The translations under genes were made by a program, and so were the position numbers. A stretch of 33,532 bases of DNA, from contig MNCI01030123.1 of NCBI GenBank assembly GCA_015680685.1, positions 886,145-919,676 of the forward strand, written 5' to 3'. The stretch is from Gnetum montanum (lineage: Eukaryota; Streptophyta; Gnetopsida; Gnetales; Gnetaceae). The notes under the pieces are model-generated. The model was given only the letters and a program-made list of their open reading frames with translations. It was not told where the DNA came from and did no database searches. This document shows, one piece after another, positions 9,240 through 19,625 of the stretch; within the stretch, counting starts at the first letter, position 1; every line of letters begins with the position of its first letter.

Positions 9240-11657
9240 ATGTCATCTTCACACAAGACCCATAATGCATCATATGATGAGAACACTTGTAGGAGAAATG
9301 ATAGGATATATACTAAAGAAAATTAAAGTGAGCAACCTCAAATAGGTGTTTCCTATGCTCATTTATATCCTTACTACACCCAAAGACCACATTCAACTAG
9401 TGCAAACAATCCTAGAGAAGATGGAGTAATTCCTAGATTGAGGAGGGCTTCAAGGCCTAGGACCTCCCCTAAACATAGACAAGATAAATCAAGGGACCAT
9501 GAGAAGAACTATAGAAGCCATAATAATTCTCCTAGTTTCTCATCTTCCTCTTCCTCTTCAATGTCTAGTTCTAGCGAAGATGAACATAGGTATAGAGATA
9601 GAGCTCCACTACGGGGTCAAGATAAAGATAGGAATCGGACCCAAGGGCAAAATCGAAGACATCACAACAAGCATAGGCAAGATCATCAAAATCAAACAAA
9701 TAGAAATAGAAATTTTCATCACAACATGTTTGATGATGATAAATCCTTGTTGGCCACTAAGAGCCTAATGGAGATCATGGAGGTAGTTAAGATACCTCAT
9801 AGGCATCGTAGGGGTAGTTGCTTACATAGGCTTGATATAAACAATATCCCTAAATTTGTGGGAAGCTACAATTTAGATCCACAACATCATATACAAGCCT
9901 TCCATGATTCCTATGTCTCATACAACACTAAAAGTAGGTGGAAAAATCTTAAGCTTTTTCCTAGGACACTAATCAATGAAGCCAAAATGTGGTATCAATA
10001 ATTGGAACCAAGTTCCATTTGCCAATGGTCCACAATGCTAGAAATTTTCAATGAAAAATACCAAACCTATGCAAGGGTGTCCAACTTGAGGAGACAAATC
10101 TAAGAGCAAAAACAAGAAAATCATGAACCCTTGGAAGTGGCCTTGGATAGATACTATTCGCTACTCCATAGATGCCTAGGTCATGGTTTCTCTAAGGAAA
10201 GGCAACTTTTCCACATCATAGATGTGCTTCATAATGAAACAAGGGAGACCCTTGGGATGTATGCTCCAAGTAAATTATACGAGCTACAAATCCATCAGAT
10301 CAAAGAGTTAATCAAAAATGTGGTGAAAGAAGAAGGAGAGCTATATAGACAAGAGAATGTAGAGGAAAATAATTGGGACCCAACTCTATAAAAGAAAAGT
10401 GTCCATATCTATGATATGGAAAAAGAGGCAACTCTCGATGAGGTGATTTTACAATAGACCTTGTCAATACAAAATTTTATCATTAAGATTAAAGAAAAGT
10501 TGGATAAGATGTTGAAATCAATGAATGAGAAAGGTAAAACTTGTGAAGAAATCATAGAGGAGAGAGTAGCACAAAATGAATCAAATGATCACAACAAAAG
10601 GAGGAAAAAGAACTAAGAAATAGCTAGGGACACTTTTCAGCAAGAAGGGGAAATGGTCGTAGAAGAAGAGGCTATAGACTCAACCATTGAAGAGGATGGT
10701 GGATGTGACATTTGCCTATATGACCATCCAAAGGGCCATTACCAAGTCATGTTGCATCTACATGAGTATTGGGCAACGACATTAAATCTGAAGTTTGTAC
10801 AAAAGTACATGCCTAAGAGATTTCCTCTTCCATGTAGTAATTTTAGACAACTCCAAAACCAACCATACTATCTTGGAGGGACTTATTACCAGCCTCAACA
10901 CTAGTATTAACCATAGTGGCAACAACCATAGTCATGGGGGAGGCCACCATCAAACCAGCCCTATCCTTCCTACCAACTAAACCCACATATATATTATGTT
11001 CCACACCCTATTTCACCAACTAGTTTTACTTCCTCTACTTCAAATCACTACTACCACTATGTTGAATATCATTATCCCGCAACATATTATATGAGATCAC
11101 AACCTCGCACCTCTCACCCTATATCATATCCTCAATATTCTCATACTCACCTTCACCATATGTCACCTCCAACAACACAGGAAGGTTTAGCATTACAACA
11201 TCAATGAGAGAAGGTCACTTGTGCTACAAACATACACATAAATGATAATGGTAGTAGATCTCAACCAAAGTCTCAGAAACATCCCTTCTAGAGGAAAGGT
11301 CATAGGCTGAAGCAAAACACTCATGGACCTACTACATCACCTAAACTAGCACAAGCCTAATCTGATGTAACAACCTTCCTCACAAAAATGATGTCTATTG
11401 ATCCTATGCAAAAGCCAATAACCATACCACTCCAACATAAGACATAAATGATAAACCTATCATTATGGAGAGATAGAAGAATCTATGCATTACCAATAAT
11501 GATAAAGGGTGTAGTTGTGGGTCGAAAGTTCAAAATATTAACAAAACCCCTATACCAACCCACCATAAAGTTTAGAAGCAAGTGTATAAGAAAAACCTAG
11601 TCTATGCAGTAGCCACTAAACTAGAAGACACCTGGTGGCTTGAAAATGAGAATATAA
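9240..11657 (+). pseudogene. Gag of element B, many in-frame stops
   Basis: This is a Gag precursor, the structural RNA-binding protein of a gypsy element. From ATG 9240 one frame can be followed to 11655-11657 (about 805 codons), with roughly 14-17 stops (for example 9324, 9999, 10101, 10389, 10902) and no clear frameshift until perhaps 11590. The N-terminal ~100 residues after 9438 are very rich in Arg, His, Ser and Asp, including a long serine run (about 9535-9570). The Gag core follows: 'DPQHHIQAFHDSY', 'LKLFPRTLINEAKMWYQ', then 'HGFSKERQLFHIID', as in Retrotrans_gag. A weak zinc-knuckle trace (CDIC...GH) lies near 10703. The C-terminal part is Tyr/Pro/His-rich. No protease motif is convincing. 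The start is the first ATG after the primer site. Confidence 0.82.
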
Positions 11658-13816
11658 AACTTTCTCAAAGATGCATGGAAGTAACTGATTTGCTTATCAC
11701 TTCTATAATTTTTTTGATTCTTCATATGTTTTCCATTTCTTAATATTTTTCTTTTCTTTATATTTTTCTTTTTCTTGAGTCATTCTATTTATGTTTTATG
11801 AATGTCTTTTATGTTTTTATTAATAAAATTGCCAAGTCATGATGCAAAAATCAATGCTATGTGTTGGGTTTTTTGTGCTATGCTATCAAGATGATTGGGT
11901 AAGTAATTGTGTAAAGTAGTGAGACCACCTCATCCATCCCTCTAGTTTTATTAATAAATGATCTTTGTCATGAAAATAATTTGATTCTTTTTTTTATGAA
12001 ACTAAAATTAATCAATGATCATTATACCTTGAAGAAAGAGGGAATGACCAAGTGGGAATGGCAAAGGATGTGACCTCAAGGAGACTTTTTGGGGTTTCTT
12101 CTTGACTTCCTTCATGTGGTTCATGACTCCTCTTGGAATGTATCATCACTCCCCCATCAACCATTAAAAAGGAAGCTTTGTCTTTGCATGGTGTGGTTCC
12201 CACCCAAAAACAAAAAAAATAGAAAAAAAAATAATAAAAAATAAAAAATAAAAAAATAGAAGAAGAAAAAAATAAAAAAAACAATAATGGAAATTCAAAG
12301 CACGTCCCGTAGACACAATAATGGGCTACAAGCACTGGTTATGGGGCTGGAAAGACATGTTACCCATGCCTAAAGGTGCCCCTCTAACTAAGGCCCTTTC
12401 TTCCTTCTTCTCCTTTCTTCTCTTTTTGAAGTGATAATTGTTCTTTGTGGTGGTTATGGACTCATGGTAGTTGACAAGAAGGAACACATCAATGCGAGAT
12501 CACTGTTCATGGTATGGACTTGGTATGAACTTGGATGGATATGTAGATCATTTTAATCACACTTGTCACAAGAATCTATTCTAGACATGGACAAGTACCT
12601 TACATCCCGATCTCTGCAATCCCTTCTCATTTCATTATTCACCTCACTATTGCATGTCATTATGAGCCTTTTGGTTTTGTGTAGTATAGTGCAACATCCT
12701 AACAATGGTAGTTTTGTGTTGTTTAGAACAAAGGCATGGTCTACATTTAACTCCTCGTGTGCCCACAAACATCTATAGAACTGGGCATGCAAGGGCATTA
12801 TGGTAAGAGCCTACTCTGGGGAGGACCCACTTGCATAACTTTTTTTGATCATGGCTTTGAACTAACCTTCATACATTCTAGAACATCAATGATGGTTTCT
12901 CTAAATTTATGCATGATTTTGGAACTACTTCTCATCTGTTTCATTAATTTTTCCTACTTTTCTATTTCCATATCCATTAATATTCCTTGCCCATCTTTTG
13001 AATTAGACCTTTGGTTTCAATTATTCAAAAACCTATGTGCTTCCAGAGTTACACTTATTGGTTATGAGGGCTAGGGATGCCTACTTTAAAATTTTTGAAA
13101 TTTTTCTAACATCCTATCTTCAAACATCATGGTAACTAATAGTAATTGATCAAAATAATGTGAATAACATAATGATTGTAGTTACCTCATTGCCTTGGAT
13201 AGAGTATGTTGTAATCACCTTGTGCTTAAATGAAAACTAAGGGATCCAACAAGGGTTAACTATTAAGGAAAATTTACCATAGCTAATGTTGATCCTTTGG
13301 TGACTACAGGTGATGCTAAAAGAAACATCTAAGGAAGAAGGTCTTTTGCCAAGCATGAAAATGAAGCCAAGCGAGGGACAATGGAGGATATGATCATGGA
13401 CACATCATAGCACATGCAAGATAGTAACTCAAGCTTCACATGTTTGCTAGATCTATGGGGAAATGAGAAGCAATTTTAGTCCACCCTTTAAGAATGTTGT
13501 ACATAACCAAAGAAGCACTGACATACCAATCAAGGTTAAAATTTTATCGCCACTAGCAACAACAAGAAGAATCATCTTCAGTAGATTTTTAAGGACCTCT
13601 ACAAATTTTGTAATCTTCAATGTTTCTCAAGTCTTTTTATCACTCTATCATTTTATATGCATCCACTTGAATAAAATTCTATAATGCAGTACTCAAAGTC
13701 AATCAATAGTTTGCATATCAATTAATAATCCCATACCTTCCCAATATATTATAAGAAACTTGTTCCTCATTTTCTTTAACTTGAGGATGAGTTTTCATTC
13801 AATTGTGAGGCTATTA
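11658..13816 (+). other. Non-coding tail of element B
   Basis: There is no domain or long frame on either strand. The stretch holds T-rich sequence (about 11700-11820), an A-rich tract (12206-12294) preceded by 'ccattaaaaaggaagct', a pyrimidine-rich patch near 12400, and at its end 'cttgaggatgagtt' (about 13781), a sequence of the kind often found just before the 3' LTR of plant gypsy elements. The polypurine tract expected next to 13817 is not well preserved. Confidence 0.65.
12206..12294 (+). repeat. A-rich tract in element B
   Basis: This is nearly uninterrupted A with scattered G and T ('caaaaaaaatagaaaaaaaa' type), about 1.5 kb before the 3' LTR. The flank 'ccattaaaaagg' resembles the flank of the corresponding tract in F ('ccattaaaaaacc' at about 23208). 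It is probably a conserved structural feature of the family. Confidence 0.75.
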
Positions 13817-13873
13817 TGAGTCATGATTTTCTTGGCCTTGACATTTGATGAATCACTATTTTCTATCTACCCA

Positions 13874-13954
13874 ACATCAGGTATGCAATGTCAAAGCTAC
13901 GATGTCAGGTATGCAACGTTGGGGCCTAGCCATGACATCGGGTATCCAACATTG
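13874..13954 (+). repeat. Three ~30-bp-spaced repeats upstream of element B TATA box
   Basis: The units 'acatcaggtatgcaatg', 'gatgtcaggtatgcaacg' and 'gacatcgggtatccaaca' begin near 13874, 13902 and 13933. The last ends about 18 bases before the TATA box. Their position suggests upstream promoter elements; that role is inferred. Confidence 0.7.
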
Positions 13955-13971
13955 GGTTATATATTCTGGCC

Positions 13972-13979
13972 TATAAATA
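13972..13979 (+). promoter_or_regulatory. TATA box of element B 3' LTR
   Basis: 'TATAAATA' in 'ggcctataaatacagc'. The 5' LTR has a mutated version ('ctataaacat' at 59-68). Confidence 0.7.
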
Positions 13980-14720
13980 CAGCACCTAGGCTCCTGTTTT
14001 GAGTCATTTTTTCAATAGTTTTTCATATTTTTGTTAATAGAGTAACCTAATTCTTGTAATTTTATTCTATGATCTTAGAAAACAATCAATGAGTGCTCAC
14101 AAAGTGGATCTGAGTTAGTTTTACGAAGTCTTATTCAACTAGCAATGTACTTAGACATATTCCATGAACAATAATAAGATCAAAATTGATTCTTATTTAC
14201 TATATAACTTTGAATTAGATTAGATTTACTTTCCATGCAATTTACTTTTCATGTACTTAGTTACTATTTACATTTTCATGCATGTTAATTAATTAAGCAC
14301 ATAAGTACGATCACTTTGAGCATGCATATGTCTCTTGATAATCCTTGCAATGCTTAATGTTTGGTAACCCAGTAGCATTATATGTGTTTAGGATGTGCAC
14401 AAGAAGTGGGATCAGATACTTATGTTAGGGTAGTTGATTATTAATTAGCAATTAGATTAGTTGAATTGATTATAAATTAAGTTACAACCTATTGTCAATC
14501 ATAGAACAATCAAATATAAATAATAAAAATCATATGGCTCACTCTAGACTAAAACATACATGATAAAGCTACCACTAGTCCAAGTGGGAAGACAACAAAC
14601 TACGATTAAGGCATAGCAATCTAGATGCCACAACTAGTCCCATTCATGGAATTCAACCGAATTGTGCCTGAACACTTGTGATTCATATGGTTGGACGTAG
14701 GGGTACCTTGGTGCTCATCA

Positions 14721-15044
14721 AACATATAATGAATGTTTAAAAAGCTTTTGTTTTATGAATTTACAAGGATTTTAAACTACTTGAAACTAATGCATCCTAG
14801 TTAAGAATCCAAAGGATGATTTTTTTTTTAATAAACACAAACTAATCACATCACTTTCATTTATTCACACAAGATAGTATAGTCAAACGTTCCAATAATA
14901 CCAAATATCTTATTCTACATATGCACTTATCTAAACATTTGTAGAACCTAGAGCTAATTTACCATATTAAAAAAATGTCTTGATAATTCAAATTACAAAT
15001 TAACACAATTTCTAGCAAGGAAGGTAATAGAAACTTACCATAAC
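14721..15044. other. Unassigned sequence between elements B and C
   Basis: These 324 AT-rich bases have a T run near 14821 and no frame or repeat that I can place. They may be the remainder of element C (minus strand) downstream of gag, cut by insertion of B. The bases after B's end, 'aacat', would be the candidate target duplication, but the left partner is outside the window. Confidence 0.5.
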
Positions 15045-16674
15045 TTACCTTACTTGCAAATGAGATGCAAAAGACAAATGAAGCTTGAGATGAGGTCCTC
15101 TATCATGGAGTATTTCCTTACCCTTTAACTTTCTTTTATATGATGACTCAACTTGTTCATATTTTTCATGGTAAGAGAATTTATGATTATTTTTTTGTAT
15201 CATCCATTCTCTTGAGGATTTTTCCAACTTCCAACTCATTTTCATTACAAATTGCTACTTCTTGCAATATACTCTTACTAGGAGCCTCTTGGCAAGACTA
15301 AGAATTAATCACATTTTGACCAACTGGACAATAACCAAAATCTAGATTAATTCCACAATTTTTACAAATAACTGAAGCATTCTCCTCAAGTATAAGGTTA
15401 TCAAACTTAATTATATTTTGACTAGAGCTTGCATCTGCTTGAGGAGTTTCTTTCAAATCTTCATCCCTAGGTTGATTTTCATGGACCTCTCCTTCTTGAA
15501 GAACTTTGCATTCTCTATTTAAAGGGGCTAGTTGTTGAATCTTAGCCTTTTGTCAAAATTCACTATACCTTTTGTCATACTTACCTCTTGGTTCGTCAAT
15601 AACTTGTAATGAATATTCATTTATAAGTGCCATAAAAATGAGCTAAGAATCTTTTATAGAGTCATCTACTTCTTCTTCACTTTGCTCACCATCATCCTAG
15701 TTTGTGTAGAAGTTGGTCTTCTTTATATCCATCTCACTTCTATCCCTCTATTGCAACCTACCATTACTAGGATATTTGGAGGTCACATGACCTCTTCCAC
15801 CATACACCCAACATTCTATTAAAGAAGAATCAAAGTTAGAATTGGAAAAATTTTTCACTGTTTCCTTACCTTTGAAGTTAGATTGATTGGAACCTGATTA
15901 ATTGAAGCTTTTTCCTTTTCTTACAAGTAGTTGTTTTATTCTTCATGAAAGAAGAGCTACTTCCTCTTCACTATTCACATCTTCATCAATAGGTTTCTTT
16001 TCCTTAGAGGCCAATTTTAGGGCAATGGACTTTTCCTTTATTCCCCCTTCACTTATGAGGTTCATTTCATAAGCAATAAGAGCATTTTGAAGCTCTTCAA
16101 ATTTCAAAACTGAGAAATCTCTAATTTCCTACATGGCAGTAACCTTTGGTCTAAACTCTGGTTGGATAGTTCCAATCATTTTTATTATGACATCACTTTC
16201 AAGAAAATCTTTACTTGTGTCCTTGATAACGACAACTAGATTTTTTTTCCTAGAGAAATAATCTTTTATTTTCTCACCTTCTCTCATTATAAGCTTATCA
16301 TATTCACTCTGTAAAACTAAAATTTGAGATTGCTTAACTATCAAAGTTCCCTCATATGTAGCTTCCAAAGTTTTCCAAATTTCTTAGTTCATTTTACATC
16401 TACCTACTTTATTAAATTTATATTTATTCAATGCACAATACAAACATTTTTTTGCTTTTGAATCAAACATGAACTTATCTTTTTCTTCTTGCATCCATTT
16501 GCTCCAAGGCTTGATGGTCTTTGTTGCACTGTCAATGGATGGTGTGTAGCCTTTGAGGATGGACTTCCATACTTCAAATTCCATGGACTCGAAGAAGCCT
16601 TGCATTCTTTCCTTCTAATAGACAAATTCAAACCCATCAGACATTGGTGGCTTTGTGTAAGATGTCCCCTCCAT
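15045..16674 (-). pseudogene. Gag of copia element C, several in-frame stops, degraded zinc knuckle
   Basis: This is the Gag region of a Ty1/copia element. From the ATG at 16674 (reading leftward) one frame runs to about 15250 with stops near 16617, 16386, 16131 and others. A shifted frame then covers 15245-15045. It starts 'SYTKPPMSDGFEF', the usual copia Gag opening, followed by 'GFFESMEFEVWKS' and 'IWKTLEATYEGT' with 'GEKIKDYFSR', as in the UBN2/gag-polypeptide family. The knuckle at about 15769-15813 reads 'CWVYGGRGHVTSKYP', so two of three cysteines are now tyrosine (TGT to TAT). A second Cys pair (CKNC) lies further on, near 15355. The C-terminal part is acidic. No protease, integrase or reverse transcriptase follows before element B. 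Confidence 0.85.
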
Positions 16675-16710
16675 AGTTCACTCTTGAAGGTAATGATGAA
16701 CAACAAGTAT

Positions 16711-16725
16711 CAAGCTCTAACACCA
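16711..16725 (-). other. Primer-binding site, initiator tRNA-Met type (element C)
   Basis: On the minus strand this reads 'TGGTGTTAGAGCTTG', an eroded form of TGGTATCAGAGC, the usual copia primer site. It lies two bases after the LTR end and about 37 bases before the gag ATG. Confidence 0.78.
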
Positions 16726-16727
16726 CT

Positions 16728-17791
16728 TGAGGATTGAGAACTTAGAAAGGGGGATGAACAAGTTTTCAAAATTAAAATTAACAACCATAAAAACCACAAT
16801 CAAATTTAACATGGTTCCCCAACTTGGGTGGTCCACACTTGGAGGATAGATCACTTACACACCTCTGGACTTTGTTTCTCTAAAATGTGGTTTGAATGGT
16901 ACCACACCTTGTACAAACTCTAAGCTCCACTCTAGAGTATTTCATTGCTACAAAACCACTCAATCCTGTAAGGTCCCAACAAGCTTAGAATTTGGTTTCA
17001 AGGATCCCACAACCTTTACAAATTGAGCTCCACTTCAAATTATTTTAATGTTGTACAAACACTTAATTCTGCAAGATCCCAACAAGCTCAATTACAATGC
17101 CTTCTCACAAGAAGCACATCAACCCCAACAGGGCAACAAAAGAGAAACAAAGTCACAAGGAAAGAATGTAACTCAAATTATATGTCCTTGTACTTTGAAG
17201 CACAATACAATAACAAATCAAATAAAAGGTTTACAACTGAAGTACGCAAGTACTATATATAATGATTTCTTTGATAGTGATAATGCATGTACAAAAGTTC
17301 CTCAATACCCAAGAAAATGAAGTCTTCTTATAGCCTTAGAGTTTCCAAAATGACCTTGAAATTCATGCAATAAGTACCTAATGACTAGTGTAAATTTATT
17401 CTTTGAGATTGGGATGTCTCTCTGAAAATGACTTCAATTTTGAGGAGACATCTCTTTTGTATTTGGGATGTCTCTATGGAGACATCTTCTTTTGATAGGA
17501 GACATCTCCTATTTTCAGAAGAGATCTTCTCTGCATGTGCTCCACTTAAGCTAAGACATCTTCTACTTCTAAGAGACATCTTCTTAGATTTTGAACTTTG
17601 ATTCTTGAAGCTTCCTCTTGTTAATTTAGCCTCTTCTCAATCACTTGGAGCATCTTCATCTAACTAGTAACCTTCATCTTTATCCATGCTTGTTCATGCT
17701 TGATTGAGTCTTTGTAGTCTCCACTTTGAGGTCTTTTTGTAGATGTCATTCCTTGAGCTCTCCTTCATGCCCTGCAACATCACATTCCACA
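16728..17791 (-). repeat. Element C 5' LTR (minus strand)
   Basis: Read on the minus strand, this runs from 'tgtggaatg' (17791) to 'ctcaatcctca' (16728). It matches the LTRs of D and E along its length, including 'gttgatgtgcttcttgtgag', 'aaccacattttagag' and the end 'cacccaagttgggg'. The 5' boundary is uncertain by about a dozen bases. U3 holds repeated GGAGACATC/GATGTCTC units (about 17405-17585). Confidence 0.82.
17405..17585 (-). repeat. Inverted GATGTCTC / GAGACATC motif cluster in element C LTR
   Basis: In about 180 bases there are at least six TGTCTC or GAGACA cores in both orientations, in contexts such as 'gggatgtctct', 'aggagacatct' and 'agagacatctt'. TGTCTC is the classical auxin-response core bound by ARF proteins. 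Whether it acts here is not known. Elements D and E have comparable clusters. Confidence 0.75.
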
Positions 17792-17809
17792 ACATGCCAA
17801 AAGATCCAT

Positions 17810-18593
17810 AGATGCTCCAGTGATTGAGAGGAACCTTAATCAATAAGAGAAAACCTTAGGAACTAGAGCTTAAAAGTTGAGAAGATGTCTTAAAGGAACA
17901 AAAGATGTCTTGGCCGAGATGAAGTTAATCATAGGAAGAAAACTCCCAAAAATAAGAGATGTCTCCTCTTGAAAGAAGGTGTCTCCTCAGATACATCCCA
18001 TTCAAGAAGGAGATGTCTCTTTAGAACTAAGGCTAAATTTAGAGAGACATCCCAATATCAAAGGAGACATCTATACTAGTGACTGAATAGTTGTTGCATG
18101 AATTCTAAGGTGTATTCAGAAACTCCAAGGTTGTAAGTAGACTCCAAAATCTTGGGAATTATGTAAGCATTGTAAAAATCAAAGCTATCATTGTCTATCT
18201 TATGTTGTTATACTTATGTACTTGAATTGTCACATAATTTGTAAGATTTGTTGTGGAACTATGCTTCATTGTATAAGGAATTTGTAAATTGAGTTAAACT
18301 CTCTCCTTGTGGTTATTTTTCTTTTCTTATTAGCCTAAGGAGTTGATGTGCTTCTTGTGAGAAGGCATCCTTTTAGAGCTTGATGGGATCCTACGGGATT
18401 AAGTTGTTTTACTGCATATAGTTTGTGGGATCCTTTAAGACACTCTTCAGCTTGTTGGGACCATGAGGGGTTGAGAGTTGTTGTAGCGATAAAACTCTCC
18501 TTAGTGGAGATTAAGCTTTGTAAAGGTTTTAGTGTCTTCTAAACCACATTTTGGAAGAAACAAAGTCTAGAGGTATGCAAGGAATCTACCCTC
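17810..18593 (+). repeat. Copia LTR, element E (5'-truncated, runs into the gap)
   Basis: This matches the reverse complement of C's LTR from 'agatgctcca' onward and the D LTRs ('acaaagtctagaggt', 'aatctaccctc'). It lacks the first ~130 bases of the LTR. U3 has the same TGTCTC/GAGACA units (17945-18075). The right end is lost in the gap; the C-rich run at 18730 probably resumes it. It lies head-to-head with C's LTR across about 20 bases. Confidence 0.8.
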
Positions 18594-18729
18594 NNNNNNN
18601 NNNNNNNNNNNNNNNNNNNNNNNNNNNNNNNNNNNNNNNNNNNNNNNNNNNNNNNNNNNNNNNNNNNNNNNNNNNNNNNNNNNNNNNNNNNNNNNNNNNN
18701 NNNNNNNNNNNNNNNNNNNNNNNNNNNNN
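18594..18729. other. Assembly gap (136 N)
   Basis: The run of N lies inside the copia LTR, between 'ctaccctc' and a C-only run. By comparison with D (30731-30835), the missing part should be about 100 bases of LTR, so the gap size is about right. Confidence 0.95.
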
Positions 18730-18770
18730 CCCCCCCCCCCCTCCCCCTCCTCTCTATGTTCTTGGTCCTC

Positions 18771-19606
18771 ATAGGCTACACTAACAGACCTATATTAATG
18801 CCTAGGCTCTAGAAAACCTCTATTGTTGTATTATAAAAATTATACATACCTACGATGAGCTCTTACATTTAACAAATTCATTCATATCCTTTTTTTAACT
18901 TTTGATGTCTAGTTTTCTATGAGGAGATCTTCCTAAATGGATAGGTTGATTTCCTTCCTTGTCCTATGTGTATTTTAAGTCATCATATTTACAAGTGTGA
19001 TTAGACTTTATTAAAGTACCATCTTGCAAGCATAGACTAAAACCATTTGGTTGATGCAAAGTCTAATGTTTGCATGGTAAATACAGCTTAGATTTTTTTA
19101 TTCTACAATTGATATCTTAAATCACAAAAAATATTAAACATTAAAAATAATAAAAATATTTATTTAATTCCCTTTTTCCAAAGCTATGATGATTCATAAG
19201 TGTACGGCATGGTGTTATGCCATCGAGGTTGTGACTAAGAGCCATTTTTATTACATTTCATATGTGGTGTTGCACCTATTCCTAAGAGGAATTACAATAT
19301 AGGCATTGCACCTATCCCCAAATGGGATTGCGATGCATGTGTGTTTATTATTATTTTATGCTTTATAATTCTCAAATTTGTAAAAAAAATAGAAAACATA
19401 AATTTTTAAATATTTTCTTCCTTATCTCTTACAATGATGACATAGGTTTTAATTATATTATATGTATTATAATATCTTTTATGAATGCAATGATATATAG
19501 AAGTGTTCTTGATAATCCACTTGACATTGTCTTCAAAGCTTACGATCATTGTACAATAATTTGTATGATAAATCCCATTAATCAAAAATTGATAGGACCC
19601 CTATCA
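18771..19606 (+). repeat. Element F 5' LTR
   Basis: This aligns to 28531-29396, for example 'agacctatattaatg' with 'agacctccattgatg', 'catattcattcata'-type sequence and the end 'ggacccctatca' with 'ggacccttatca'. The true left end is hidden in or near the gap. A short repeated hairpin module lies at 19274-19330. Confidence 0.8.
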
Positions 19607-19607
19607 T

Positions 19608-19625
19608 TGGCATTATTTCCAAGGA
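19608..19625 (+). other. Primer-binding site, strongly eroded tRNA-Asp type (element F)
   Basis: 'TGGCATTATTTCCAAGGA' starts one base after the LTR end. It matches TGGCGCCGTTGCCGGGGA at 11 of 18 positions, and six of the seven changes are transitions. It has the same position and primer type as in element B. Confidence 0.65.

Larger units (their letters stand above)
36..14720 (+). mobile_element. Element B: gag-only Ty3/gypsy LTR retrotransposon, interrupted by A
   Basis: B has a split 5' LTR (36-387 and 8766-9107), a tRNA-Asp-type primer site (9109-9126), a gag frame (9240 to about 11657), about 2.1 kb of non-coding sequence with an A-rich tract, and a 3' LTR ending at 14720. I recognise no complete protease, reverse transcriptase or integrase. 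Length without A is about 6.3 kb. The architecture fits a non-autonomous gag-bearing element. The Gag domain and primer type point to a non-chromovirus gypsy lineage (Athila/Tat-like). LTR divergence shows the copy is old. Confidence 0.8.
13817..14720 (+). repeat. Element B 3' LTR
   Basis: The right end (CA at 14720) is fixed by identity with 9107. The left end is placed at the first TG after 'gaggctatta' and is less certain, because the 5' copy is truncated on that side. The LTR contains three spaced U3 repeats (13874-13954), a TATA box at 13972-13979 and a 75-bp segment (14305-14379) that is missing from the 5' copy at element A's insertion point. Confidence 0.75.

Noticed and set aside
12012-12335. 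A Phe-rich 107-codon minus-strand frame in element B
   Set aside because: The complement of the A-rich tract. It fits the non-coding tail, not a gene.
12553-13074. Several short frames on both strands in the B tail
   Set aside because: Mutually overlapping, no recognisable domain, lengths expected by chance in AT-rich sequence.
17023-17320. Overlapping short frames on the plus strand in C's LTR
   Set aside because: The region is an LTR read on the wrong strand. Homologous LTRs (D, E) do not keep the frames.
18539-18784. Frames on both strands spanning the N gap
   Set aside because: Most of the translation is unknown residues, and the rest is LTR and C-run sequence.
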